The translations under genes and the position numbers were made by a program. The notes under the pieces are model-generated. The model was not told the DNA's origin, did not search any database, and saw only the letters and a list, made by a program, of their open reading frames with translations. Below are positions 18,534-26,811 of a DNA stretch of 64,000 nucleotides, in pieces. Position 1 is the stretch's first letter. Every line of letters starts with the position of its first letter. The stretch covers positions 81,191 through 145,190 of the forward strand of contig NZ_VKAA01000014.1 of the NCBI RefSeq assembly GCF_007096635.1, given 5' to 3'. Origin of the DNA: Mycolicibacterium sp. 018/SC-01/001 (GTDB lineage: Bacteria; Actinomycetota; Actinomycetes; Mycobacteriales; Mycobacteriaceae).

Positions 18534-19958
18534 TCATGGCAGCCCGCTGGGTGCGACCGGCGCCGTATCGGGGATGAGCTCTCGTGCGATCACGCCGAGG
18601 TCTTCGATGATGTGTGCGAATGCTGAAGCCAGCGGGGCTAATTGGCTTTTGTCGACCTTGTCCAGGGTGTCTGCCTCGTCGTAGAGGTAGATGGGTGCGG
18701 AGACGAGGCTGACGATGGGTACGCCGGCTTGGTAGTTGTAGTCGGCGTCGGTCGGGATTTCATCACCCGGTAACGCCGAGGTCGGGAGAACAGCGAGACG
18801 GGGAAGGCCTTCCAGGGCGCGCTGGATGCTCTCGACCACGGTGTGACCGGTGTTGGTCAGGACGACGCGGGGCTCCGGCCCGCCGATTTCGACGAGCTCG
18901 CCGCCACGGGCGTGCGCGGCTCGCGCCACGTGCTCGAGCGCGACGTCGACGAGGATCTCTCGGCCGTAGGGGTGGGCGGTGACGTAGTCGTCGACGAACT
19001 GCTGATGCGCCTCGTAGCCGGTGAAGTGGGTGTCCATGGTGGCGAACATGAGAGTGCGCGGTCGCTGGTCGAGTGGTTGTGCCGCGAAATGACGGGCTAG
19101 TGCCAGAACCAATGCCGTACCGCTGGCGTCCTCGACAGCGCCGTCCCAGACGGAGTCGTGGTGGGAGTGGATCAGAATCGTTTCCGGCGACTGGCCGGGC
19201 AGCGTGGCCACCACTGACCGTCCGTTCACCGCGTGGCGGCTTCCGATCAGCTCTAGCGTGGCGGTGACCCCGACGTCGTGGGCCAGGTGGGTCCGAATTT
19301 GGCGGCCCTGCGCGTTGGTCACCCACACCCCGGGCAGAGCGAGGCCGTCGTAATCCTCGTTGAGATAGCGGTTGGAGTCGAAGTAGTCGGCCAGTACGGC
19401 GATGAATCCGGCAGCACCGGCGTTCGCAACTCGCTGCGCGGTCGCTGCGAGTGTGGTGTTGTACGGGTCGATGAGTTTGCCGTCGGGCAGTGCGTCATAG
19501 AAGTCGGCATACCGCGATGTGTCTATCTGCTCCTTGCTGATTTCTCCGCCCAGCAGCTCGAGCAGATCGTGGGAACCGAAGCTCACGTCGAAGATGACGA
19601 TGGCATCGTGCAGGTCGGCGTCATCGTGAATCGTGTGGAGGTCGACGAGGCGCCGGGTGAGGCCGGCGCGCCCGGTTCCAAACGGTCCCACGGGCCCGTC
19701 GTGGGCGCAGCTGTGATTCACCGGGAAACAGTCGACGTCTTCGGCGCCCACGGTCAGCCGCGTGTGCGAGGCGTCCCAGCGAGTCGAGTCGACTTCGTCG
19801 ATGACCACTTCGGGGATGTGGCAGTCGCGCAGGCGTTCGGCGACGTAATCGGCGGCCGCGTGTCCAGCCGGCGTGCCGGTGCGTCGGTGCCCGAGAGCGA
19901 CGAGGGCCTCAACGTGAGCATAGATGGACTCGGTTTCGAAGCGCGCCACTGAGGTCAC
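18534..19958 (-). CDS. M28-family peptidase-like protein with altered metal ligands
   Basis: A 474-residue protein with the zinc-aminopeptidase M28 framework: GHRRTGTPAGHAAADYVAERL near residue 23, an inserted PA-like middle domain, then ILIHSHHDSVWDGAVEDASGTALVLALA near residue 270 with the first His and the bridging Asp. The segment that should hold the catalytic Glu-Glu reads FATMDTHFTGYEAHQQF, and the usual C-terminal His before DTLDKVD is replaced by LYDEADTLDKVD. It could be a divergent peptidase or hydrolase with different ligands or an inactive homologue. There is no signal peptide, so it is probably cytoplasmic. A GTG start at 19958 follows AAAGGTGA. Confidence 0.75.
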   Translation of the reverse strand: MTSVARFETESIYAHVEALVALGHRRTGTPAGHAAADYVAERLRDCHIPEVVIDEVDSTRWDASHTRLTVGAEDVDCFPVNHSCAHDGPVGPFGTGRAGLTRRLVDLHTIHDDADLHDAIVIFDVSFGSHDLLELLGGEISKEQIDTSRYADFYDALPDGKLIDPYNTTLAATAQRVANAGAAGFIAVLADYFDSNRYLNEDYDGLALPGVWVTNAQGRQIRTHLAHDVGVTATLELIGSRHAVNGRSVVATLPGQSPETILIHSHHDSVWDGAVEDASGTALVLALARHFAAQPLDQRPRTLMFATMDTHFTGYEAHQQFVDDYVTAHPYGREILVDVALEHVARAAHARGGELVEIGGPEPRVVLTNTGHTVVESIQRALEGLPRLAVLPTSALPGDEIPTDADYNYQAGVPIVSLVSAPIYLYDEADTLDKVDKSQLAPLASAFAHIIEDLGVIARELIPDTAPVAPSGLP

Positions 19959-19989
19959 GGAAACTCACCTTTCGGTAGTCACGGCGCTG

Positions 19990-20340
19990 GCAGTCGCCGA
20001 TGGTGCTGTCGCTACGGATGTTGTTGCCCGCGTCGGCGATCACGACCGGGATGGGCGAACCGGCGTGGCCGGCGGGGTTAAAGATTTCGAGCACTGGGAT
20101 ATCCGGCGGATCGTCGTGTGTCGCCGGCGGCTGAAATGGTGGTGTTGCACGACGATGCGCAGGCGGGTCTTTCCCACCCACACGTCGATCAACCTGTCGG
20201 TTCTCATCGGTACACAGATGACTGCTTCGCGAGGCGCGCGCATTAGTGCCCGGTCGTCTGCGAATTGAGGAGCGCCGAAATAGCGAGCATCCAGCCCGGC
20301 TGCGCGCGGGGCGGCATGTTCGAGGTGCCACGTGTTGGGC
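19990..20340 (-). pseudogene. degenerate coding remnant, two frames
   Basis: Between the aldehyde dehydrogenase and peptidase genes, the minus strand shows coding-like sequence in one frame (ARYFGAPQFADDRALMRA, then PREAVICVPMRTDRLIDVWV) that continues in another (DIPVLEIFNPAGHAGSPIP, then VVIADAGNNIRSDSTIG). This suggests a short gene broken by a frameshift. I cannot name the family. The boundaries are approximate. Confidence 0.3.
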
Positions 20341-20347
20341 ATCGCCG

Positions 20348-21853
20348 TCACCGCCTTGTAAAAACCGTTCGATGCCAAGGTTTTTCGGCGATTCCCGTGA
20401 TGTCGCTCATGACGTGCTTGACGGTGAGGTATTCCTCGAAAGAGTAGTCACTCATGTCTTTACCGAACCCAGATGCACCGAAGCCGCCGTGGGGCATCTC
20501 GGACACGATGGGAATGTGGTCGTTGATCCAGACGCATCCGGCGTTGATGTCGCGCGATGCCCGCTGAGCGCGATACACATTGCGCGTCCACGCCGAGGCG
20601 GCGAGCCCGAAGTCGGTGTCGTTGGCCTGGCGAAACGCATCGCCGTCGTCATCGAACGGGCGTGCGGTCAGGACCGGACCGAAGACTTCCTCGCGGTAGA
20701 TTTCGGCGGTCTCACTGACGTCGCAGATCAGGGTCGGGCGGTAGTAGAAGCCCGGAAGATCAGGCGCGGTGCCGCCTGCGACGATGGTGGCGCCCTGCGC
20801 GGGTGCACGGTTAACCATCGCAGCCACTGCGTCGCGATGGGCCCGCGAGGTGAGGGGTCCCAAATCGGTGTCCGGATCGCGTGGATCGCCGACGACGATC
20901 TTGGCCATGAGTTCGGCGACACCGGCAACGAAGTCGTCGTAAAGTGCGCGCGCCACGATGGCGCGGGTCGCGGCGGTGCAGTCCTGACCGGAGTTGATGA
21001 GCGACCCCGCGACTGCCCCGTGTATCGCGGCGTCGAGGTCGGCGTCGTCGAAGACGACGAAGGGCGCCTTTCCGCCCAGCTCGAGCTGGGTTCGGTGTCC
21101 GTGCTGGGCCGCATCGGCCATGACTGAGCGTCCGACGCCGGTGGAGCCGGTGAAGGTGACGACGTCGACGTCGGGATGACCTGCCAGGGCTGCTCCGACG
21201 GCACTGCCCGATCCGGTGACGACGTTGACGACTCCGTCGGGAATGCCGGCCTGCTTTGCAATCTGGGCAAGGGTCAGGGTCGTCAAGGGGGTGATCTCGG
21301 CGGGCTTGATGACCACGGTGCATCCTGCTGCGAGCGCGGGAATTACCTTCCACACCGCCATCTGCAGTGGGTAATTCCACGGGGTGATGGTGGCGACCAC
21401 GCCGACCGCGTCGCGCCGGATGGACGAGGTGTGGTCGCCCGAATACTCCGCAGTGGCCTTGCCTTCGAGATGACGTGCAGCGCCGGCGAAGAATCGGACG
21501 TTGTCGATGCTGCCCGGAATGTCGAATTCTCGAGCCATCCTCACGGGCTTTCCGGTTTGACACACTTCCTCGTCAACGAGGCGGTCGGCCTGGGCTTCCA
21601 TGAGGTCAGCGACCCGGGACAGCGCGGCCGCCCGTTGCGCCGGAGTTGCGCCCGACCACTCAGGAAGGGCGCGCCGCGCTGCGGCCACTGCCGCGTCCAC
21701 CTCGGCGCGTCCCACTCGGGCGATCTCGACGATTGTGGTGGCATCTGCAGGGTTGACGAGCGGATGCGCAGCAGCCGTGCCGCCCACGTGCGTGCCGTCT
21801 ATCCAGCTGCCGATGAGGTCCAGTCGCTGTGTGAAGTCGTTGATGTCAGTCAC
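20348..21853 (-). CDS. NAD-dependent aldehyde dehydrogenase (aminobutyraldehyde/betaine-aldehyde type)
   Basis: Oxidises an aldehyde to an acid in the cytoplasm. The 501-residue protein has the family hallmarks: ATITPWNYPLQMAVWK near 150, FTGSTGVGRSVMADAA near 230, LELGGKAPFVVFDDADLD with the catalytic glutamate near 255, NSGQDCTAATR with the catalytic cysteine near 290, and the EEVFGPVL and NDHIPIVSEMPHGGFGASGFG blocks near the end. These resemble gamma-aminobutyraldehyde and betaine-aldehyde dehydrogenases (PatD/PuuC-like). The GTG at 21853 is used because homology begins there. The nearby PuuB-like oxidase (39376) and PotD-like binding protein support a role in amine breakdown. A TetR gene is divergent. 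Confidence 0.88.
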   Translation of the reverse strand: MTDINDFTQRLDLIGSWIDGTHVGGTAAAHPLVNPADATTIVEIARVGRAEVDAAVAAARRALPEWSGATPAQRAAALSRVADLMEAQADRLVDEEVCQTGKPVRMAREFDIPGSIDNVRFFAGAARHLEGKATAEYSGDHTSSIRRDAVGVVATITPWNYPLQMAVWKVIPALAAGCTVVIKPAEITPLTTLTLAQIAKQAGIPDGVVNVVTGSGSAVGAALAGHPDVDVVTFTGSTGVGRSVMADAAQHGHRTQLELGGKAPFVVFDDADLDAAIHGAVAGSLINSGQDCTAATRAIVARALYDDFVAGVAELMAKIVVGDPRDPDTDLGPLTSRAHRDAVAAMVNRAPAQGATIVAGGTAPDLPGFYYRPTLICDVSETAEIYREEVFGPVLTARPFDDDGDAFRQANDTDFGLAASAWTRNVYRAQRASRDINAGCVWINDHIPIVSEMPHGGFGASGFGKDMSDYSFEEYLTVKHVMSDITGIAEKPWHRTVFTRR

Positions 21854-21918
21854 CCGGTGCAAGCCGCCTGTCGTTGTTGTCGTGGTCCCTCGGGTGCCCA
21901 CCACTGTAATAGTTGTTA

Positions 21919-21930
21919 CGTTATACGACG
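21919..21930. promoter_or_regulatory. putative TetR operator upstream of aldehyde dehydrogenase
   Basis: CGTTATACGACG, near-palindromic. The reverse complement of 22278-22289, in front of the TetR gene, is CGTTATACAACG, identical at 11 of 12 positions. One copy at each of the two divergent genes fits sites for the TetR protein. Confidence 0.5.
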
Positions 21931-22277
21931 AGTCGGACAAATAAAATCGCGGATGAACCGTCGGGCCGCTCGCCCGCTTGCGTTCGGCGCGGCCGGCCCC
22001 TCGCACACTTGCCGCCCCGCGCTCGATCGCGTTGCGCCGCTTCTCGTTCGGTCCGGCGACGACGCCGGTTCCCTGGACCCCTCTTCGGCATAAGGCGCGC
22101 TGTCCTGGACTCATGCATTTCCGCGCTTATGCGGCCGTCGACACTCGACCCGCCGCGGCCTCTAAGGCGCCGACGAATACGGCACGGCCACCCGATCATC
22201 GAGTCACCTGCCCGCGGCGGACGGGGACCTCTGGTCTCGCGGTAATCCGAGACCGCTCATCAGCATGATATAAACAG
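21931..22277. other. intergenic region between aldehyde dehydrogenase and TetR operators
   Basis: About 350 bases without a supported gene. Open frames here are arginine/proline-rich and lack motifs. It probably holds the two divergent promoters and a long leader. Confidence 0.4.
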
Positions 22278-22289
22278 CGTTGTATAACG
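22278..22289. promoter_or_regulatory. putative TetR operator upstream of tetR gene
   Basis: CGTTGTATAACG, a near-perfect palindrome directly before the ribosome site (GAGGGAGG) of the TetR gene at 22304, matching the site at 21919-21930 in inverted form. The position would allow repression of its own synthesis. Confidence 0.5.
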
Positions 22290-22303
22290 TCGAGGGAGGC
22301 GCC

Positions 22304-22891
22304 ATGCCGATTTTTGTCGATCACGTCGCTCGGCGCGAACAAATCGTCACCGCAGCCACGGAGGTGTTGGCGGAGGCGGGCTTCGCGAGGTTCACCCTGC
22401 GCGTCGTCGGACAGCGTCTGGGCGGTTCAGTCACCTTGGTGACGCACTACTTTCCTAACCGCGAAGCACTCCTCGACGCAGTGCTGGAGCGCACACTGTC
22501 GGACGCCCACGCCAAGCAGGACGAATTGGCTGCGATTGCCGACCCCCACGATCGCCTCAAGGCAGTCATTCAGTACTTCCTGCCCATCGACGACGAGTCG
22601 ACGGTCATCGAAAGCGCCCGCGTGGCCCTGGCGAGCCAACGCAACGTCGAGCCCATCGTGGCCGATCACCTCGAGCAGATCGATCCCTGCATGCGCCAAC
22701 TCATCCGGACCGCCATCAGTGACTTCATTCCGGCGCAGCGGCTGGACGCGACGATCGACTTGATTCGCCTGTGGACCGCCGGAATGGTCCTCACGGCCAT
22801 CGAGCATCCTGCGACCTGGACCGCGCAGCGGCAAGGCGAGGCTCTCGACCACTTCCTCAAACTGATCGACTTGCCGATCGGGTCGACATAG
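22304..22891 (+). CDS. TetR-family repressor (BetI-like)
   Basis: A 195-residue regulator with the helix-turn-helix RREQIVTAATEVLAEAGFARFTL and GGSVTLVTHYFPNREALLDAVLE, close in pattern to BetI-type regulators, followed by a helical ligand domain. The ATG at 22304 is preceded by GAGGGAGG; an earlier in-frame start lacks a ribosome site and falls in the putative operator. It is divergent from the aldehyde dehydrogenase; matching palindromes at both promoters indicate that it represses that gene and itself. The inducer is probably an amine or aldehyde intermediate (inference). Confidence 0.9.
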   Translation: MPIFVDHVARREQIVTAATEVLAEAGFARFTLRVVGQRLGGSVTLVTHYFPNREALLDAVLERTLSDAHAKQDELAAIADPHDRLKAVIQYFLPIDDESTVIESARVALASQRNVEPIVADHLEQIDPCMRQLIRTAISDFIPAQRLDATIDLIRLWTAGMVLTAIEHPATWTAQRQGEALDHFLKLIDLPIGST

Positions 22892-22893
22892 CG

Positions 22894-23402
22894 TCACGGT
22901 TCGACCCACACCCTAGGGGTCGTGGTGGGTGCGGCTTTCTCTGCGACGTCGCGGCGGTCGTGCGTCATGCAGTAGAGCGCCCCGGGTACCGAGATGACCG
23001 AGGCGACAACGGCTGGGGTCTGCATGCTGCTGGTAGAGGCGCACCGCTGATCGTCCACCGCGGCGCCGTTGTTTAACACCTGCAGTGGCTACGGCTAGAG
23101 AGTCCCGCCGTGCGATACACCCATTCTGGAACACACCGCTTGGTTGGGAGAAGCCGTCACGGTAGAGCGCCGTGGTGAGGGAACCATGGGCCGCGATGCC
23201 CAGAGCCACCCCGGGGTTCGTAGCGATCAGATGTTGCCAATTAGCAGTTTCTGTGTTGCCGAGGCTCCGAGATCTTCGGTCAGCGGAGCACGCGAGGGAG
23301 AGCACCGTAGTGGCCGCGGCCAGCAGCAGCAGCACGGACCAGATAGACCAACAACGCAGCCCAGCGCCGCCACGACGTGAACTCAGTGTCGTTGTCAGTC
23401 AC
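22894..23402 (-). pseudogene. frameshifted small membrane-anchored protein gene
   Basis: A GTG start at 23402 overlaps the thioesterase stop as GTGA, the local style of coupled genes. The frame reads VTDNDTEFTSWRRWAALLVYLV and then, after a one-base shift at a CTG-repeat tract, LLLLAAATTVLSLACSADRR (a membrane or signal segment) and GNTETANWQHLIATNP with VALGIAAHGSLTTALYRDGF. A second shift leads to AVVASVISVPGALYCMTHD and the TAG stop just past the TetR gene. Read through both shifts, the product is about 165 residues. It could be a true pseudogene, a sequencing error or a slippage product. No family is recognised. Confidence 0.5.
22904..22930. terminator. candidate hairpin between convergent genes
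   Basis: ACCCACACC facing GGTGGGT around a CTAGGGG centre, located right after the TetR stop at the convergent junction. It is G/C-rich without a U-tract, as is often seen in mycobacteria. Weak call. Confidence 0.3.
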
Positions 23403-24274
23403 GGGATTGAGGCGTTGGACCGGCTTGCAAGGTGTGCCCCCGCCGGTGAGCGTGGAGCGAAGCGAGTGAGGCCTTCCTGCATCACGGCGGCGACCAGGTG
23501 GCCGCCGATGTCGTAGAGCGCCCCCTGTGTCAGGGCGCGGCCACCGCACGCCGACGGCGAGGATTGGTCGTAGAGCAGCCATTCGTCGGCGCGAAATGGC
23601 CGCATGAACCACATGGCGTGGTCGAGTGACGCGGTTGTCAGCGCATCGAGTACGTCGCGGTGTGGCACGACTGCCGAGCCGAGGAGGGTGAGGTCAGACA
23701 GGTAGGCCAAAGCACATAGGTGCAGCACCGGATCGTCGGGGAGCGGCTCGGCGTGTTTGAACCACACCTGTTGCTGCGATGCCTTGCCGGGTGTGGTGTG
23801 CAGTTGGTGGTGCGGCACGATGCGCACATCCCATTCGGCGAACTGCAGTACCGCCGAGTCGTCCCAGGCATCGTGACTGGTACGGGCGAGACTGTCCGGG
23901 GAGGGTGCCGCGGGTGGGTCGTCTTGGTGGGTGATGCCCGTCTGATTTCGGTGAAAGGACACCGACATCGAGAAGATGGTCTCGCCGTGCTGGACGGCGT
24001 CGACGCGGCGGGTGCAGAACGATCCGCCATCGCGCAATCGTTCGACGACGTAGACCTTCGGCGAGCGCGCGTCACCAGGCCGCAGGAAGTACCCGTGCAG
24101 CGAATGCACGGTGAACGCGGGGTCGACCGTCCGTGCCGCCGACACCAACGACTGCCCGGCGACGTGACCGCCGAATGTCCGCTGAAGAAATCCGCTGTCG
24201 GGCTGGAAAAAAGCGTCCCCTAGGTAAATGTTCGCTTCGATCTGGTGAACGTTGAGGATGTGTTCAATAGACAT
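23399..24274 (-). CDS. acyl-CoA thioesterase II (TesB-like)
   Basis: Double hot-dog thioesterase of 291 residues, hydrolysing acyl-CoA to free acid and CoA. Seen: DAFFQPDSGFLQRTFGGHVAGQSLVSA near residue 20, VHSLHGYFLRPGD near 50, RDGGSFCTRRVDAVQHGETIF near 70, LTTASLDHAMWFMRPFRADEWLLYDQSSPSACGGRAL near 230 with the catalytic Asp region, and GALYDIGGHLVAAVMQEGL. The ATG at 24274 overlaps the upstream ligase by 11 bases, so the two are translationally coupled. A ligase/thioesterase pair acting on the same acid suggests control of a CoA-activated intermediate. Confidence 0.88.
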   Translation of the reverse strand: MSIEHILNVHQIEANIYLGDAFFQPDSGFLQRTFGGHVAGQSLVSAARTVDPAFTVHSLHGYFLRPGDARSPKVYVVERLRDGGSFCTRRVDAVQHGETIFSMSVSFHRNQTGITHQDDPPAAPSPDSLARTSHDAWDDSAVLQFAEWDVRIVPHHQLHTTPGKASQQQVWFKHAEPLPDDPVLHLCALAYLSDLTLLGSAVVPHRDVLDALTTASLDHAMWFMRPFRADEWLLYDQSSPSACGGRALTQGALYDIGGHLVAAVMQEGLTRFAPRSPAGAHLASRSNASIP

Positions 24275-25892
24275 CTGAACTCGGCTTCGGCGTCGGCCTA
24301 GAACTGGTGTCGATGACACCGTCGTGTAGCGGGCGGGGCTCGGACTTGAGCGCTGCTTTGTGGATCTTCCCGCTCGAGGTGTAGGGCAACTCGTCCCTAA
24401 ACTCCACATAGCGGGGCACCTTGAACGGCGCCAATCCCTGCTTCGCCCAATCGATCACGGCGTCGGGTGTTACGGTGGCGCCCTCGTCGCACACGATGAT
24501 CACCTTGACCTCTTCGTCGCGGGCAGGGTCAGGAACCGCAATTGCGGCAACCTCGTAGACACCGGTCAGCGCGCCCAGGTGTGCCTCGACCTCGGCAGCA
24601 GAAATGTTCTCGCCACTGCGCCGGATCATGTCACGCATGCGACCAAGGTAGAAATGTTGTCCGGCAACGTCTTTGGCGACGATGTCGCCGGTGCGGAACC
24701 ATCCGCCGGCCAGGAAGAGCTCGGCGTTGACCTCCGGCCGATTGTGGTATCCCAGCATTATCCCCGGGCCACGGATACACAATTCACCGGCCTGACCGGG
24801 CGGCATCTCGCAGAGCTGTTCATCGACAATCTTGGATTCTCGGTTGGGAAAGCACAATCCCATACCGCCGGTTGCCGCGAGGTCGGGACGGTTGAGCGGC
24901 GCCGCCGTGCCGTTGCCAATCTCGGTGCTGGCGTATAGCTCACGGGCGTGTATGCCGAACCGTTGTTCGATGGGCGCGTACGCGGCGACGGGCATCGCTG
25001 AGACGGGCGCGTGGGTGAGTGCAAGCTCGGTGTCTTGCGGGTCGGGAGGGAAGTCCAGCAGATCCTCGTCGATCCACGCGAAGTCGATGGCGTACTCGCG
25101 TAGCCAGCCCATGAATTTGCGTCGGCTCAACCCCGGGGTGATGTAGAGAGCTGCGCCCTTGGTCATGGCGCTGGCGAGATAGGCTTGGTTTTGCATGTAA
25201 TAGAAGGGGTGGTCAGCGAGCAGCCGCATCGAATCCTGATGCAGCGCAGCGCCATAGACGCCCAGTTCGATCCAGTACTCGTGGGTCAGCAAGCAGCCTT
25301 TCGGAAGGCCGGTCGTGCCCGAGGTGAATTGGATGTTGACAACACCGAGTGTGCTGGGGACGAATCGCCGAGGCGTCGGGACGCCGTTGATCAAGTCGTG
25401 GAACTGCAACAGCACGTGCTGGCTGGAGCCGATGACGATGATCCTGCTGACGTCGACGGGGCCGATCATGCGATCGTGAAGGTGGGCGTCGACGAGCTCA
25501 CTTTCCCCGATCAGCCAGCGAGCCTCGGCGTCGTTGAGGACGAAGTCGATTTCGCGGCGGGTGTACTTCGGGTTGAGTGGAACGATCGCGGCCCCAGCCT
25601 CGGCGGCGGCCAGCCAGGCAATCGGGAACTCCACACGGTTGGTGATGAGCAGTCCGATCCTGTCGCCGGGCACCACGCCGACGGACTCCAGACCGCTGCG
25701 CAGCGCGGTAACTCGGGTGCGAAACTCCGACCATGTCAGCGATCTCTTTTCGCCCTCGATCTCGAGGAGCGCTAGACGGTCTGGCCATCGGTGAGCCGCG
25801 GCGTCGAGAGCATCAGGCAGTGTCTTGCCCCGGAGCCCTTCCTGATGATCAGTCAAGGTGAGATCGAGGGCTCCCGCCGTAGGCAATGTCAT
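24264..25892 (-). CDS. AMP-forming acyl-CoA ligase/synthetase
   Basis: Adenylate-forming enzyme of 542 residues that activates a carboxylic acid with ATP and CoA. It has the P-loop FTSGTTGLPKGCLLTH near 175, YASTEIG near 310, GWFRTGDIVAKD near 390, and a C-terminal lid YTSSGKIHKAALK with the conserved lysine. The ATG at 25892 follows GAGGAAAGAAG. The architecture resembles CaiC/FadD-type ligases for short or branched acids. The 125 bases between it and the ABC genes contain repeated CATATG elements (25941-25970), a probable regulated promoter. It is coupled to the thioesterase. Confidence 0.88.
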   Translation of the reverse strand: MTLPTAGALDLTLTDHQEGLRGKTLPDALDAAAHRWPDRLALLEIEGEKRSLTWSEFRTRVTALRSGLESVGVVPGDRIGLLITNRVEFPIAWLAAAEAGAAIVPLNPKYTRREIDFVLNDAEARWLIGESELVDAHLHDRMIGPVDVSRIIVIGSSQHVLLQFHDLINGVPTPRRFVPSTLGVVNIQFTSGTTGLPKGCLLTHEYWIELGVYGAALHQDSMRLLADHPFYYMQNQAYLASAMTKGAALYITPGLSRRKFMGWLREYAIDFAWIDEDLLDFPPDPQDTELALTHAPVSAMPVAAYAPIEQRFGIHARELYASTEIGNGTAAPLNRPDLAATGGMGLCFPNRESKIVDEQLCEMPPGQAGELCIRGPGIMLGYHNRPEVNAELFLAGGWFRTGDIVAKDVAGQHFYLGRMRDMIRRSGENISAAEVEAHLGALTGVYEVAAIAVPDPARDEEVKVIIVCDEGATVTPDAVIDWAKQGLAPFKVPRYVEFRDELPYTSSGKIHKAALKSEPRPLHDGVIDTSSRPTPKPSSDVY

Positions 25893-25940
25893 CGTTGCTT
25901 CTTTCCTCGGGGCCGACTGTTTCGTGACAAGTGCGCGCAA

Positions 25941-25970
25941 CATATGTCGTATGACGCACCACATATGACG
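25941..25970. promoter_or_regulatory. repeated CATATG elements before ligase/thioesterase operon
   Basis: CATATGTCGTATGACG at 25941-25956 is followed by ACATATGACG at 25961-25970: two ATATGNCG elements about 20 bases apart, 50-75 bases upstream of the ligase ATG. They resemble AACAACATGCATACGAC before the ABC operon at 31311. They may be sites for the AraC- or TetR-type regulators of the cluster. Confidence 0.35.
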
Positions 25971-26016
25971 GGTTGCTGGGCCGGCTGCCACCTACCGCTG
26001 GGTTGGTTCGGTGCGG

Positions 26017-26811
26017 CTAAGCGGTGCGGCGGCGAGGGACCCAGCCAGGACGCGGGACCGCGTCGACGAGCGCCTGGGTGTAGGGATCGGTCGGCGAATC
26101 CAGAACTGCCGCAGTGCTGCCCGACTCGATGAGTCGCCCGTTGTGCAGCACGACGCAGGTGTCACTGACCTGGCGGACCACACCCAGGTCGTGTGACACG
26201 AACAGGTAGCTGATGTGTGTCTGTTCCCGGATATCGCTGAGCAGATTGAGCACCTGCGCCTGGACGCTGACGTCGAGAGCTGACACGGCTTCATCGAGGA
26301 TCAGCAGTTGGGGGTCGAGGGCCAGCGCGCGCGCGATGGCAACGCGCTGACGCTGACCGCCTGATAGCGATTCGGGGTACTGCCGTCCATGTCGGTCGTC
26401 GAGACCGACCGCATCGAGGAGCTCACGCACACGCTCGGTGCGGTAGGCCTTGCGTCGAATGCCGTGCACGCGCAGCAATTCGTGCAGACCCGCTTGGACG
26501 GACTGACGCGGGTCCAACGAGCTGTAGGGGTCTTGGAACACCATTTGCACACCGCGGTGGCGCGCCTTGCCGGCAGGTCCGGCGGCAAGCTCCACGGTTC
26601 CCGCGGACGCGGTCTCTAGTCCGGCGACGATCCTGGCGGCTGTGGTCTTGCCCGATCCCGACTCCCCCACCACCGCAAGACAACTACCGCGCGGGATCGA
26701 GAAGCTGACATCGTGCAGAGCGACGCGTTCACCGCCAGCGCGGCTGCGGAATGTCTTACACAGGCCATTCACCTGCAGGGCATGACTCGGCTCGGCCCCA
26801 TCGGGGGTCAT
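26017..26811 (-). CDS. oligopeptide ABC transporter ATP-binding protein (DppF/OppF-like)
   Basis: ATPase subunit of 264 residues. It has Walker A VVGESGSGKTTAARIVAG, Q-loop FQDPYSSLDPRQSV, signature SLSGGQRQRVAIARALAL, Walker B LLILDEAVSALDVSVQ and switch FVSHDLG. The ATG at 26811 overlaps the previous gene as ATGA. It lacks the usual C-terminal cysteine-containing oligopeptide extension, as DppF-type partners often do. It drives the importer encoded by the four genes upstream. Confidence 0.92.
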   Translation of the reverse strand: MTPDGAEPSHALQVNGLCKTFRSRAGGERVALHDVSFSIPRGSCLAVVGESGSGKTTAARIVAGLETASAGTVELAAGPAGKARHRGVQMVFQDPYSSLDPRQSVQAGLHELLRVHGIRRKAYRTERVRELLDAVGLDDRHGRQYPESLSGGQRQRVAIARALALDPQLLILDEAVSALDVSVQAQVLNLLSDIREQTHISYLFVSHDLGVVRQVSDTCVVLHNGRLIESGSTAAVLDSPTDPYTQALVDAVPRPGWVPRRRTA

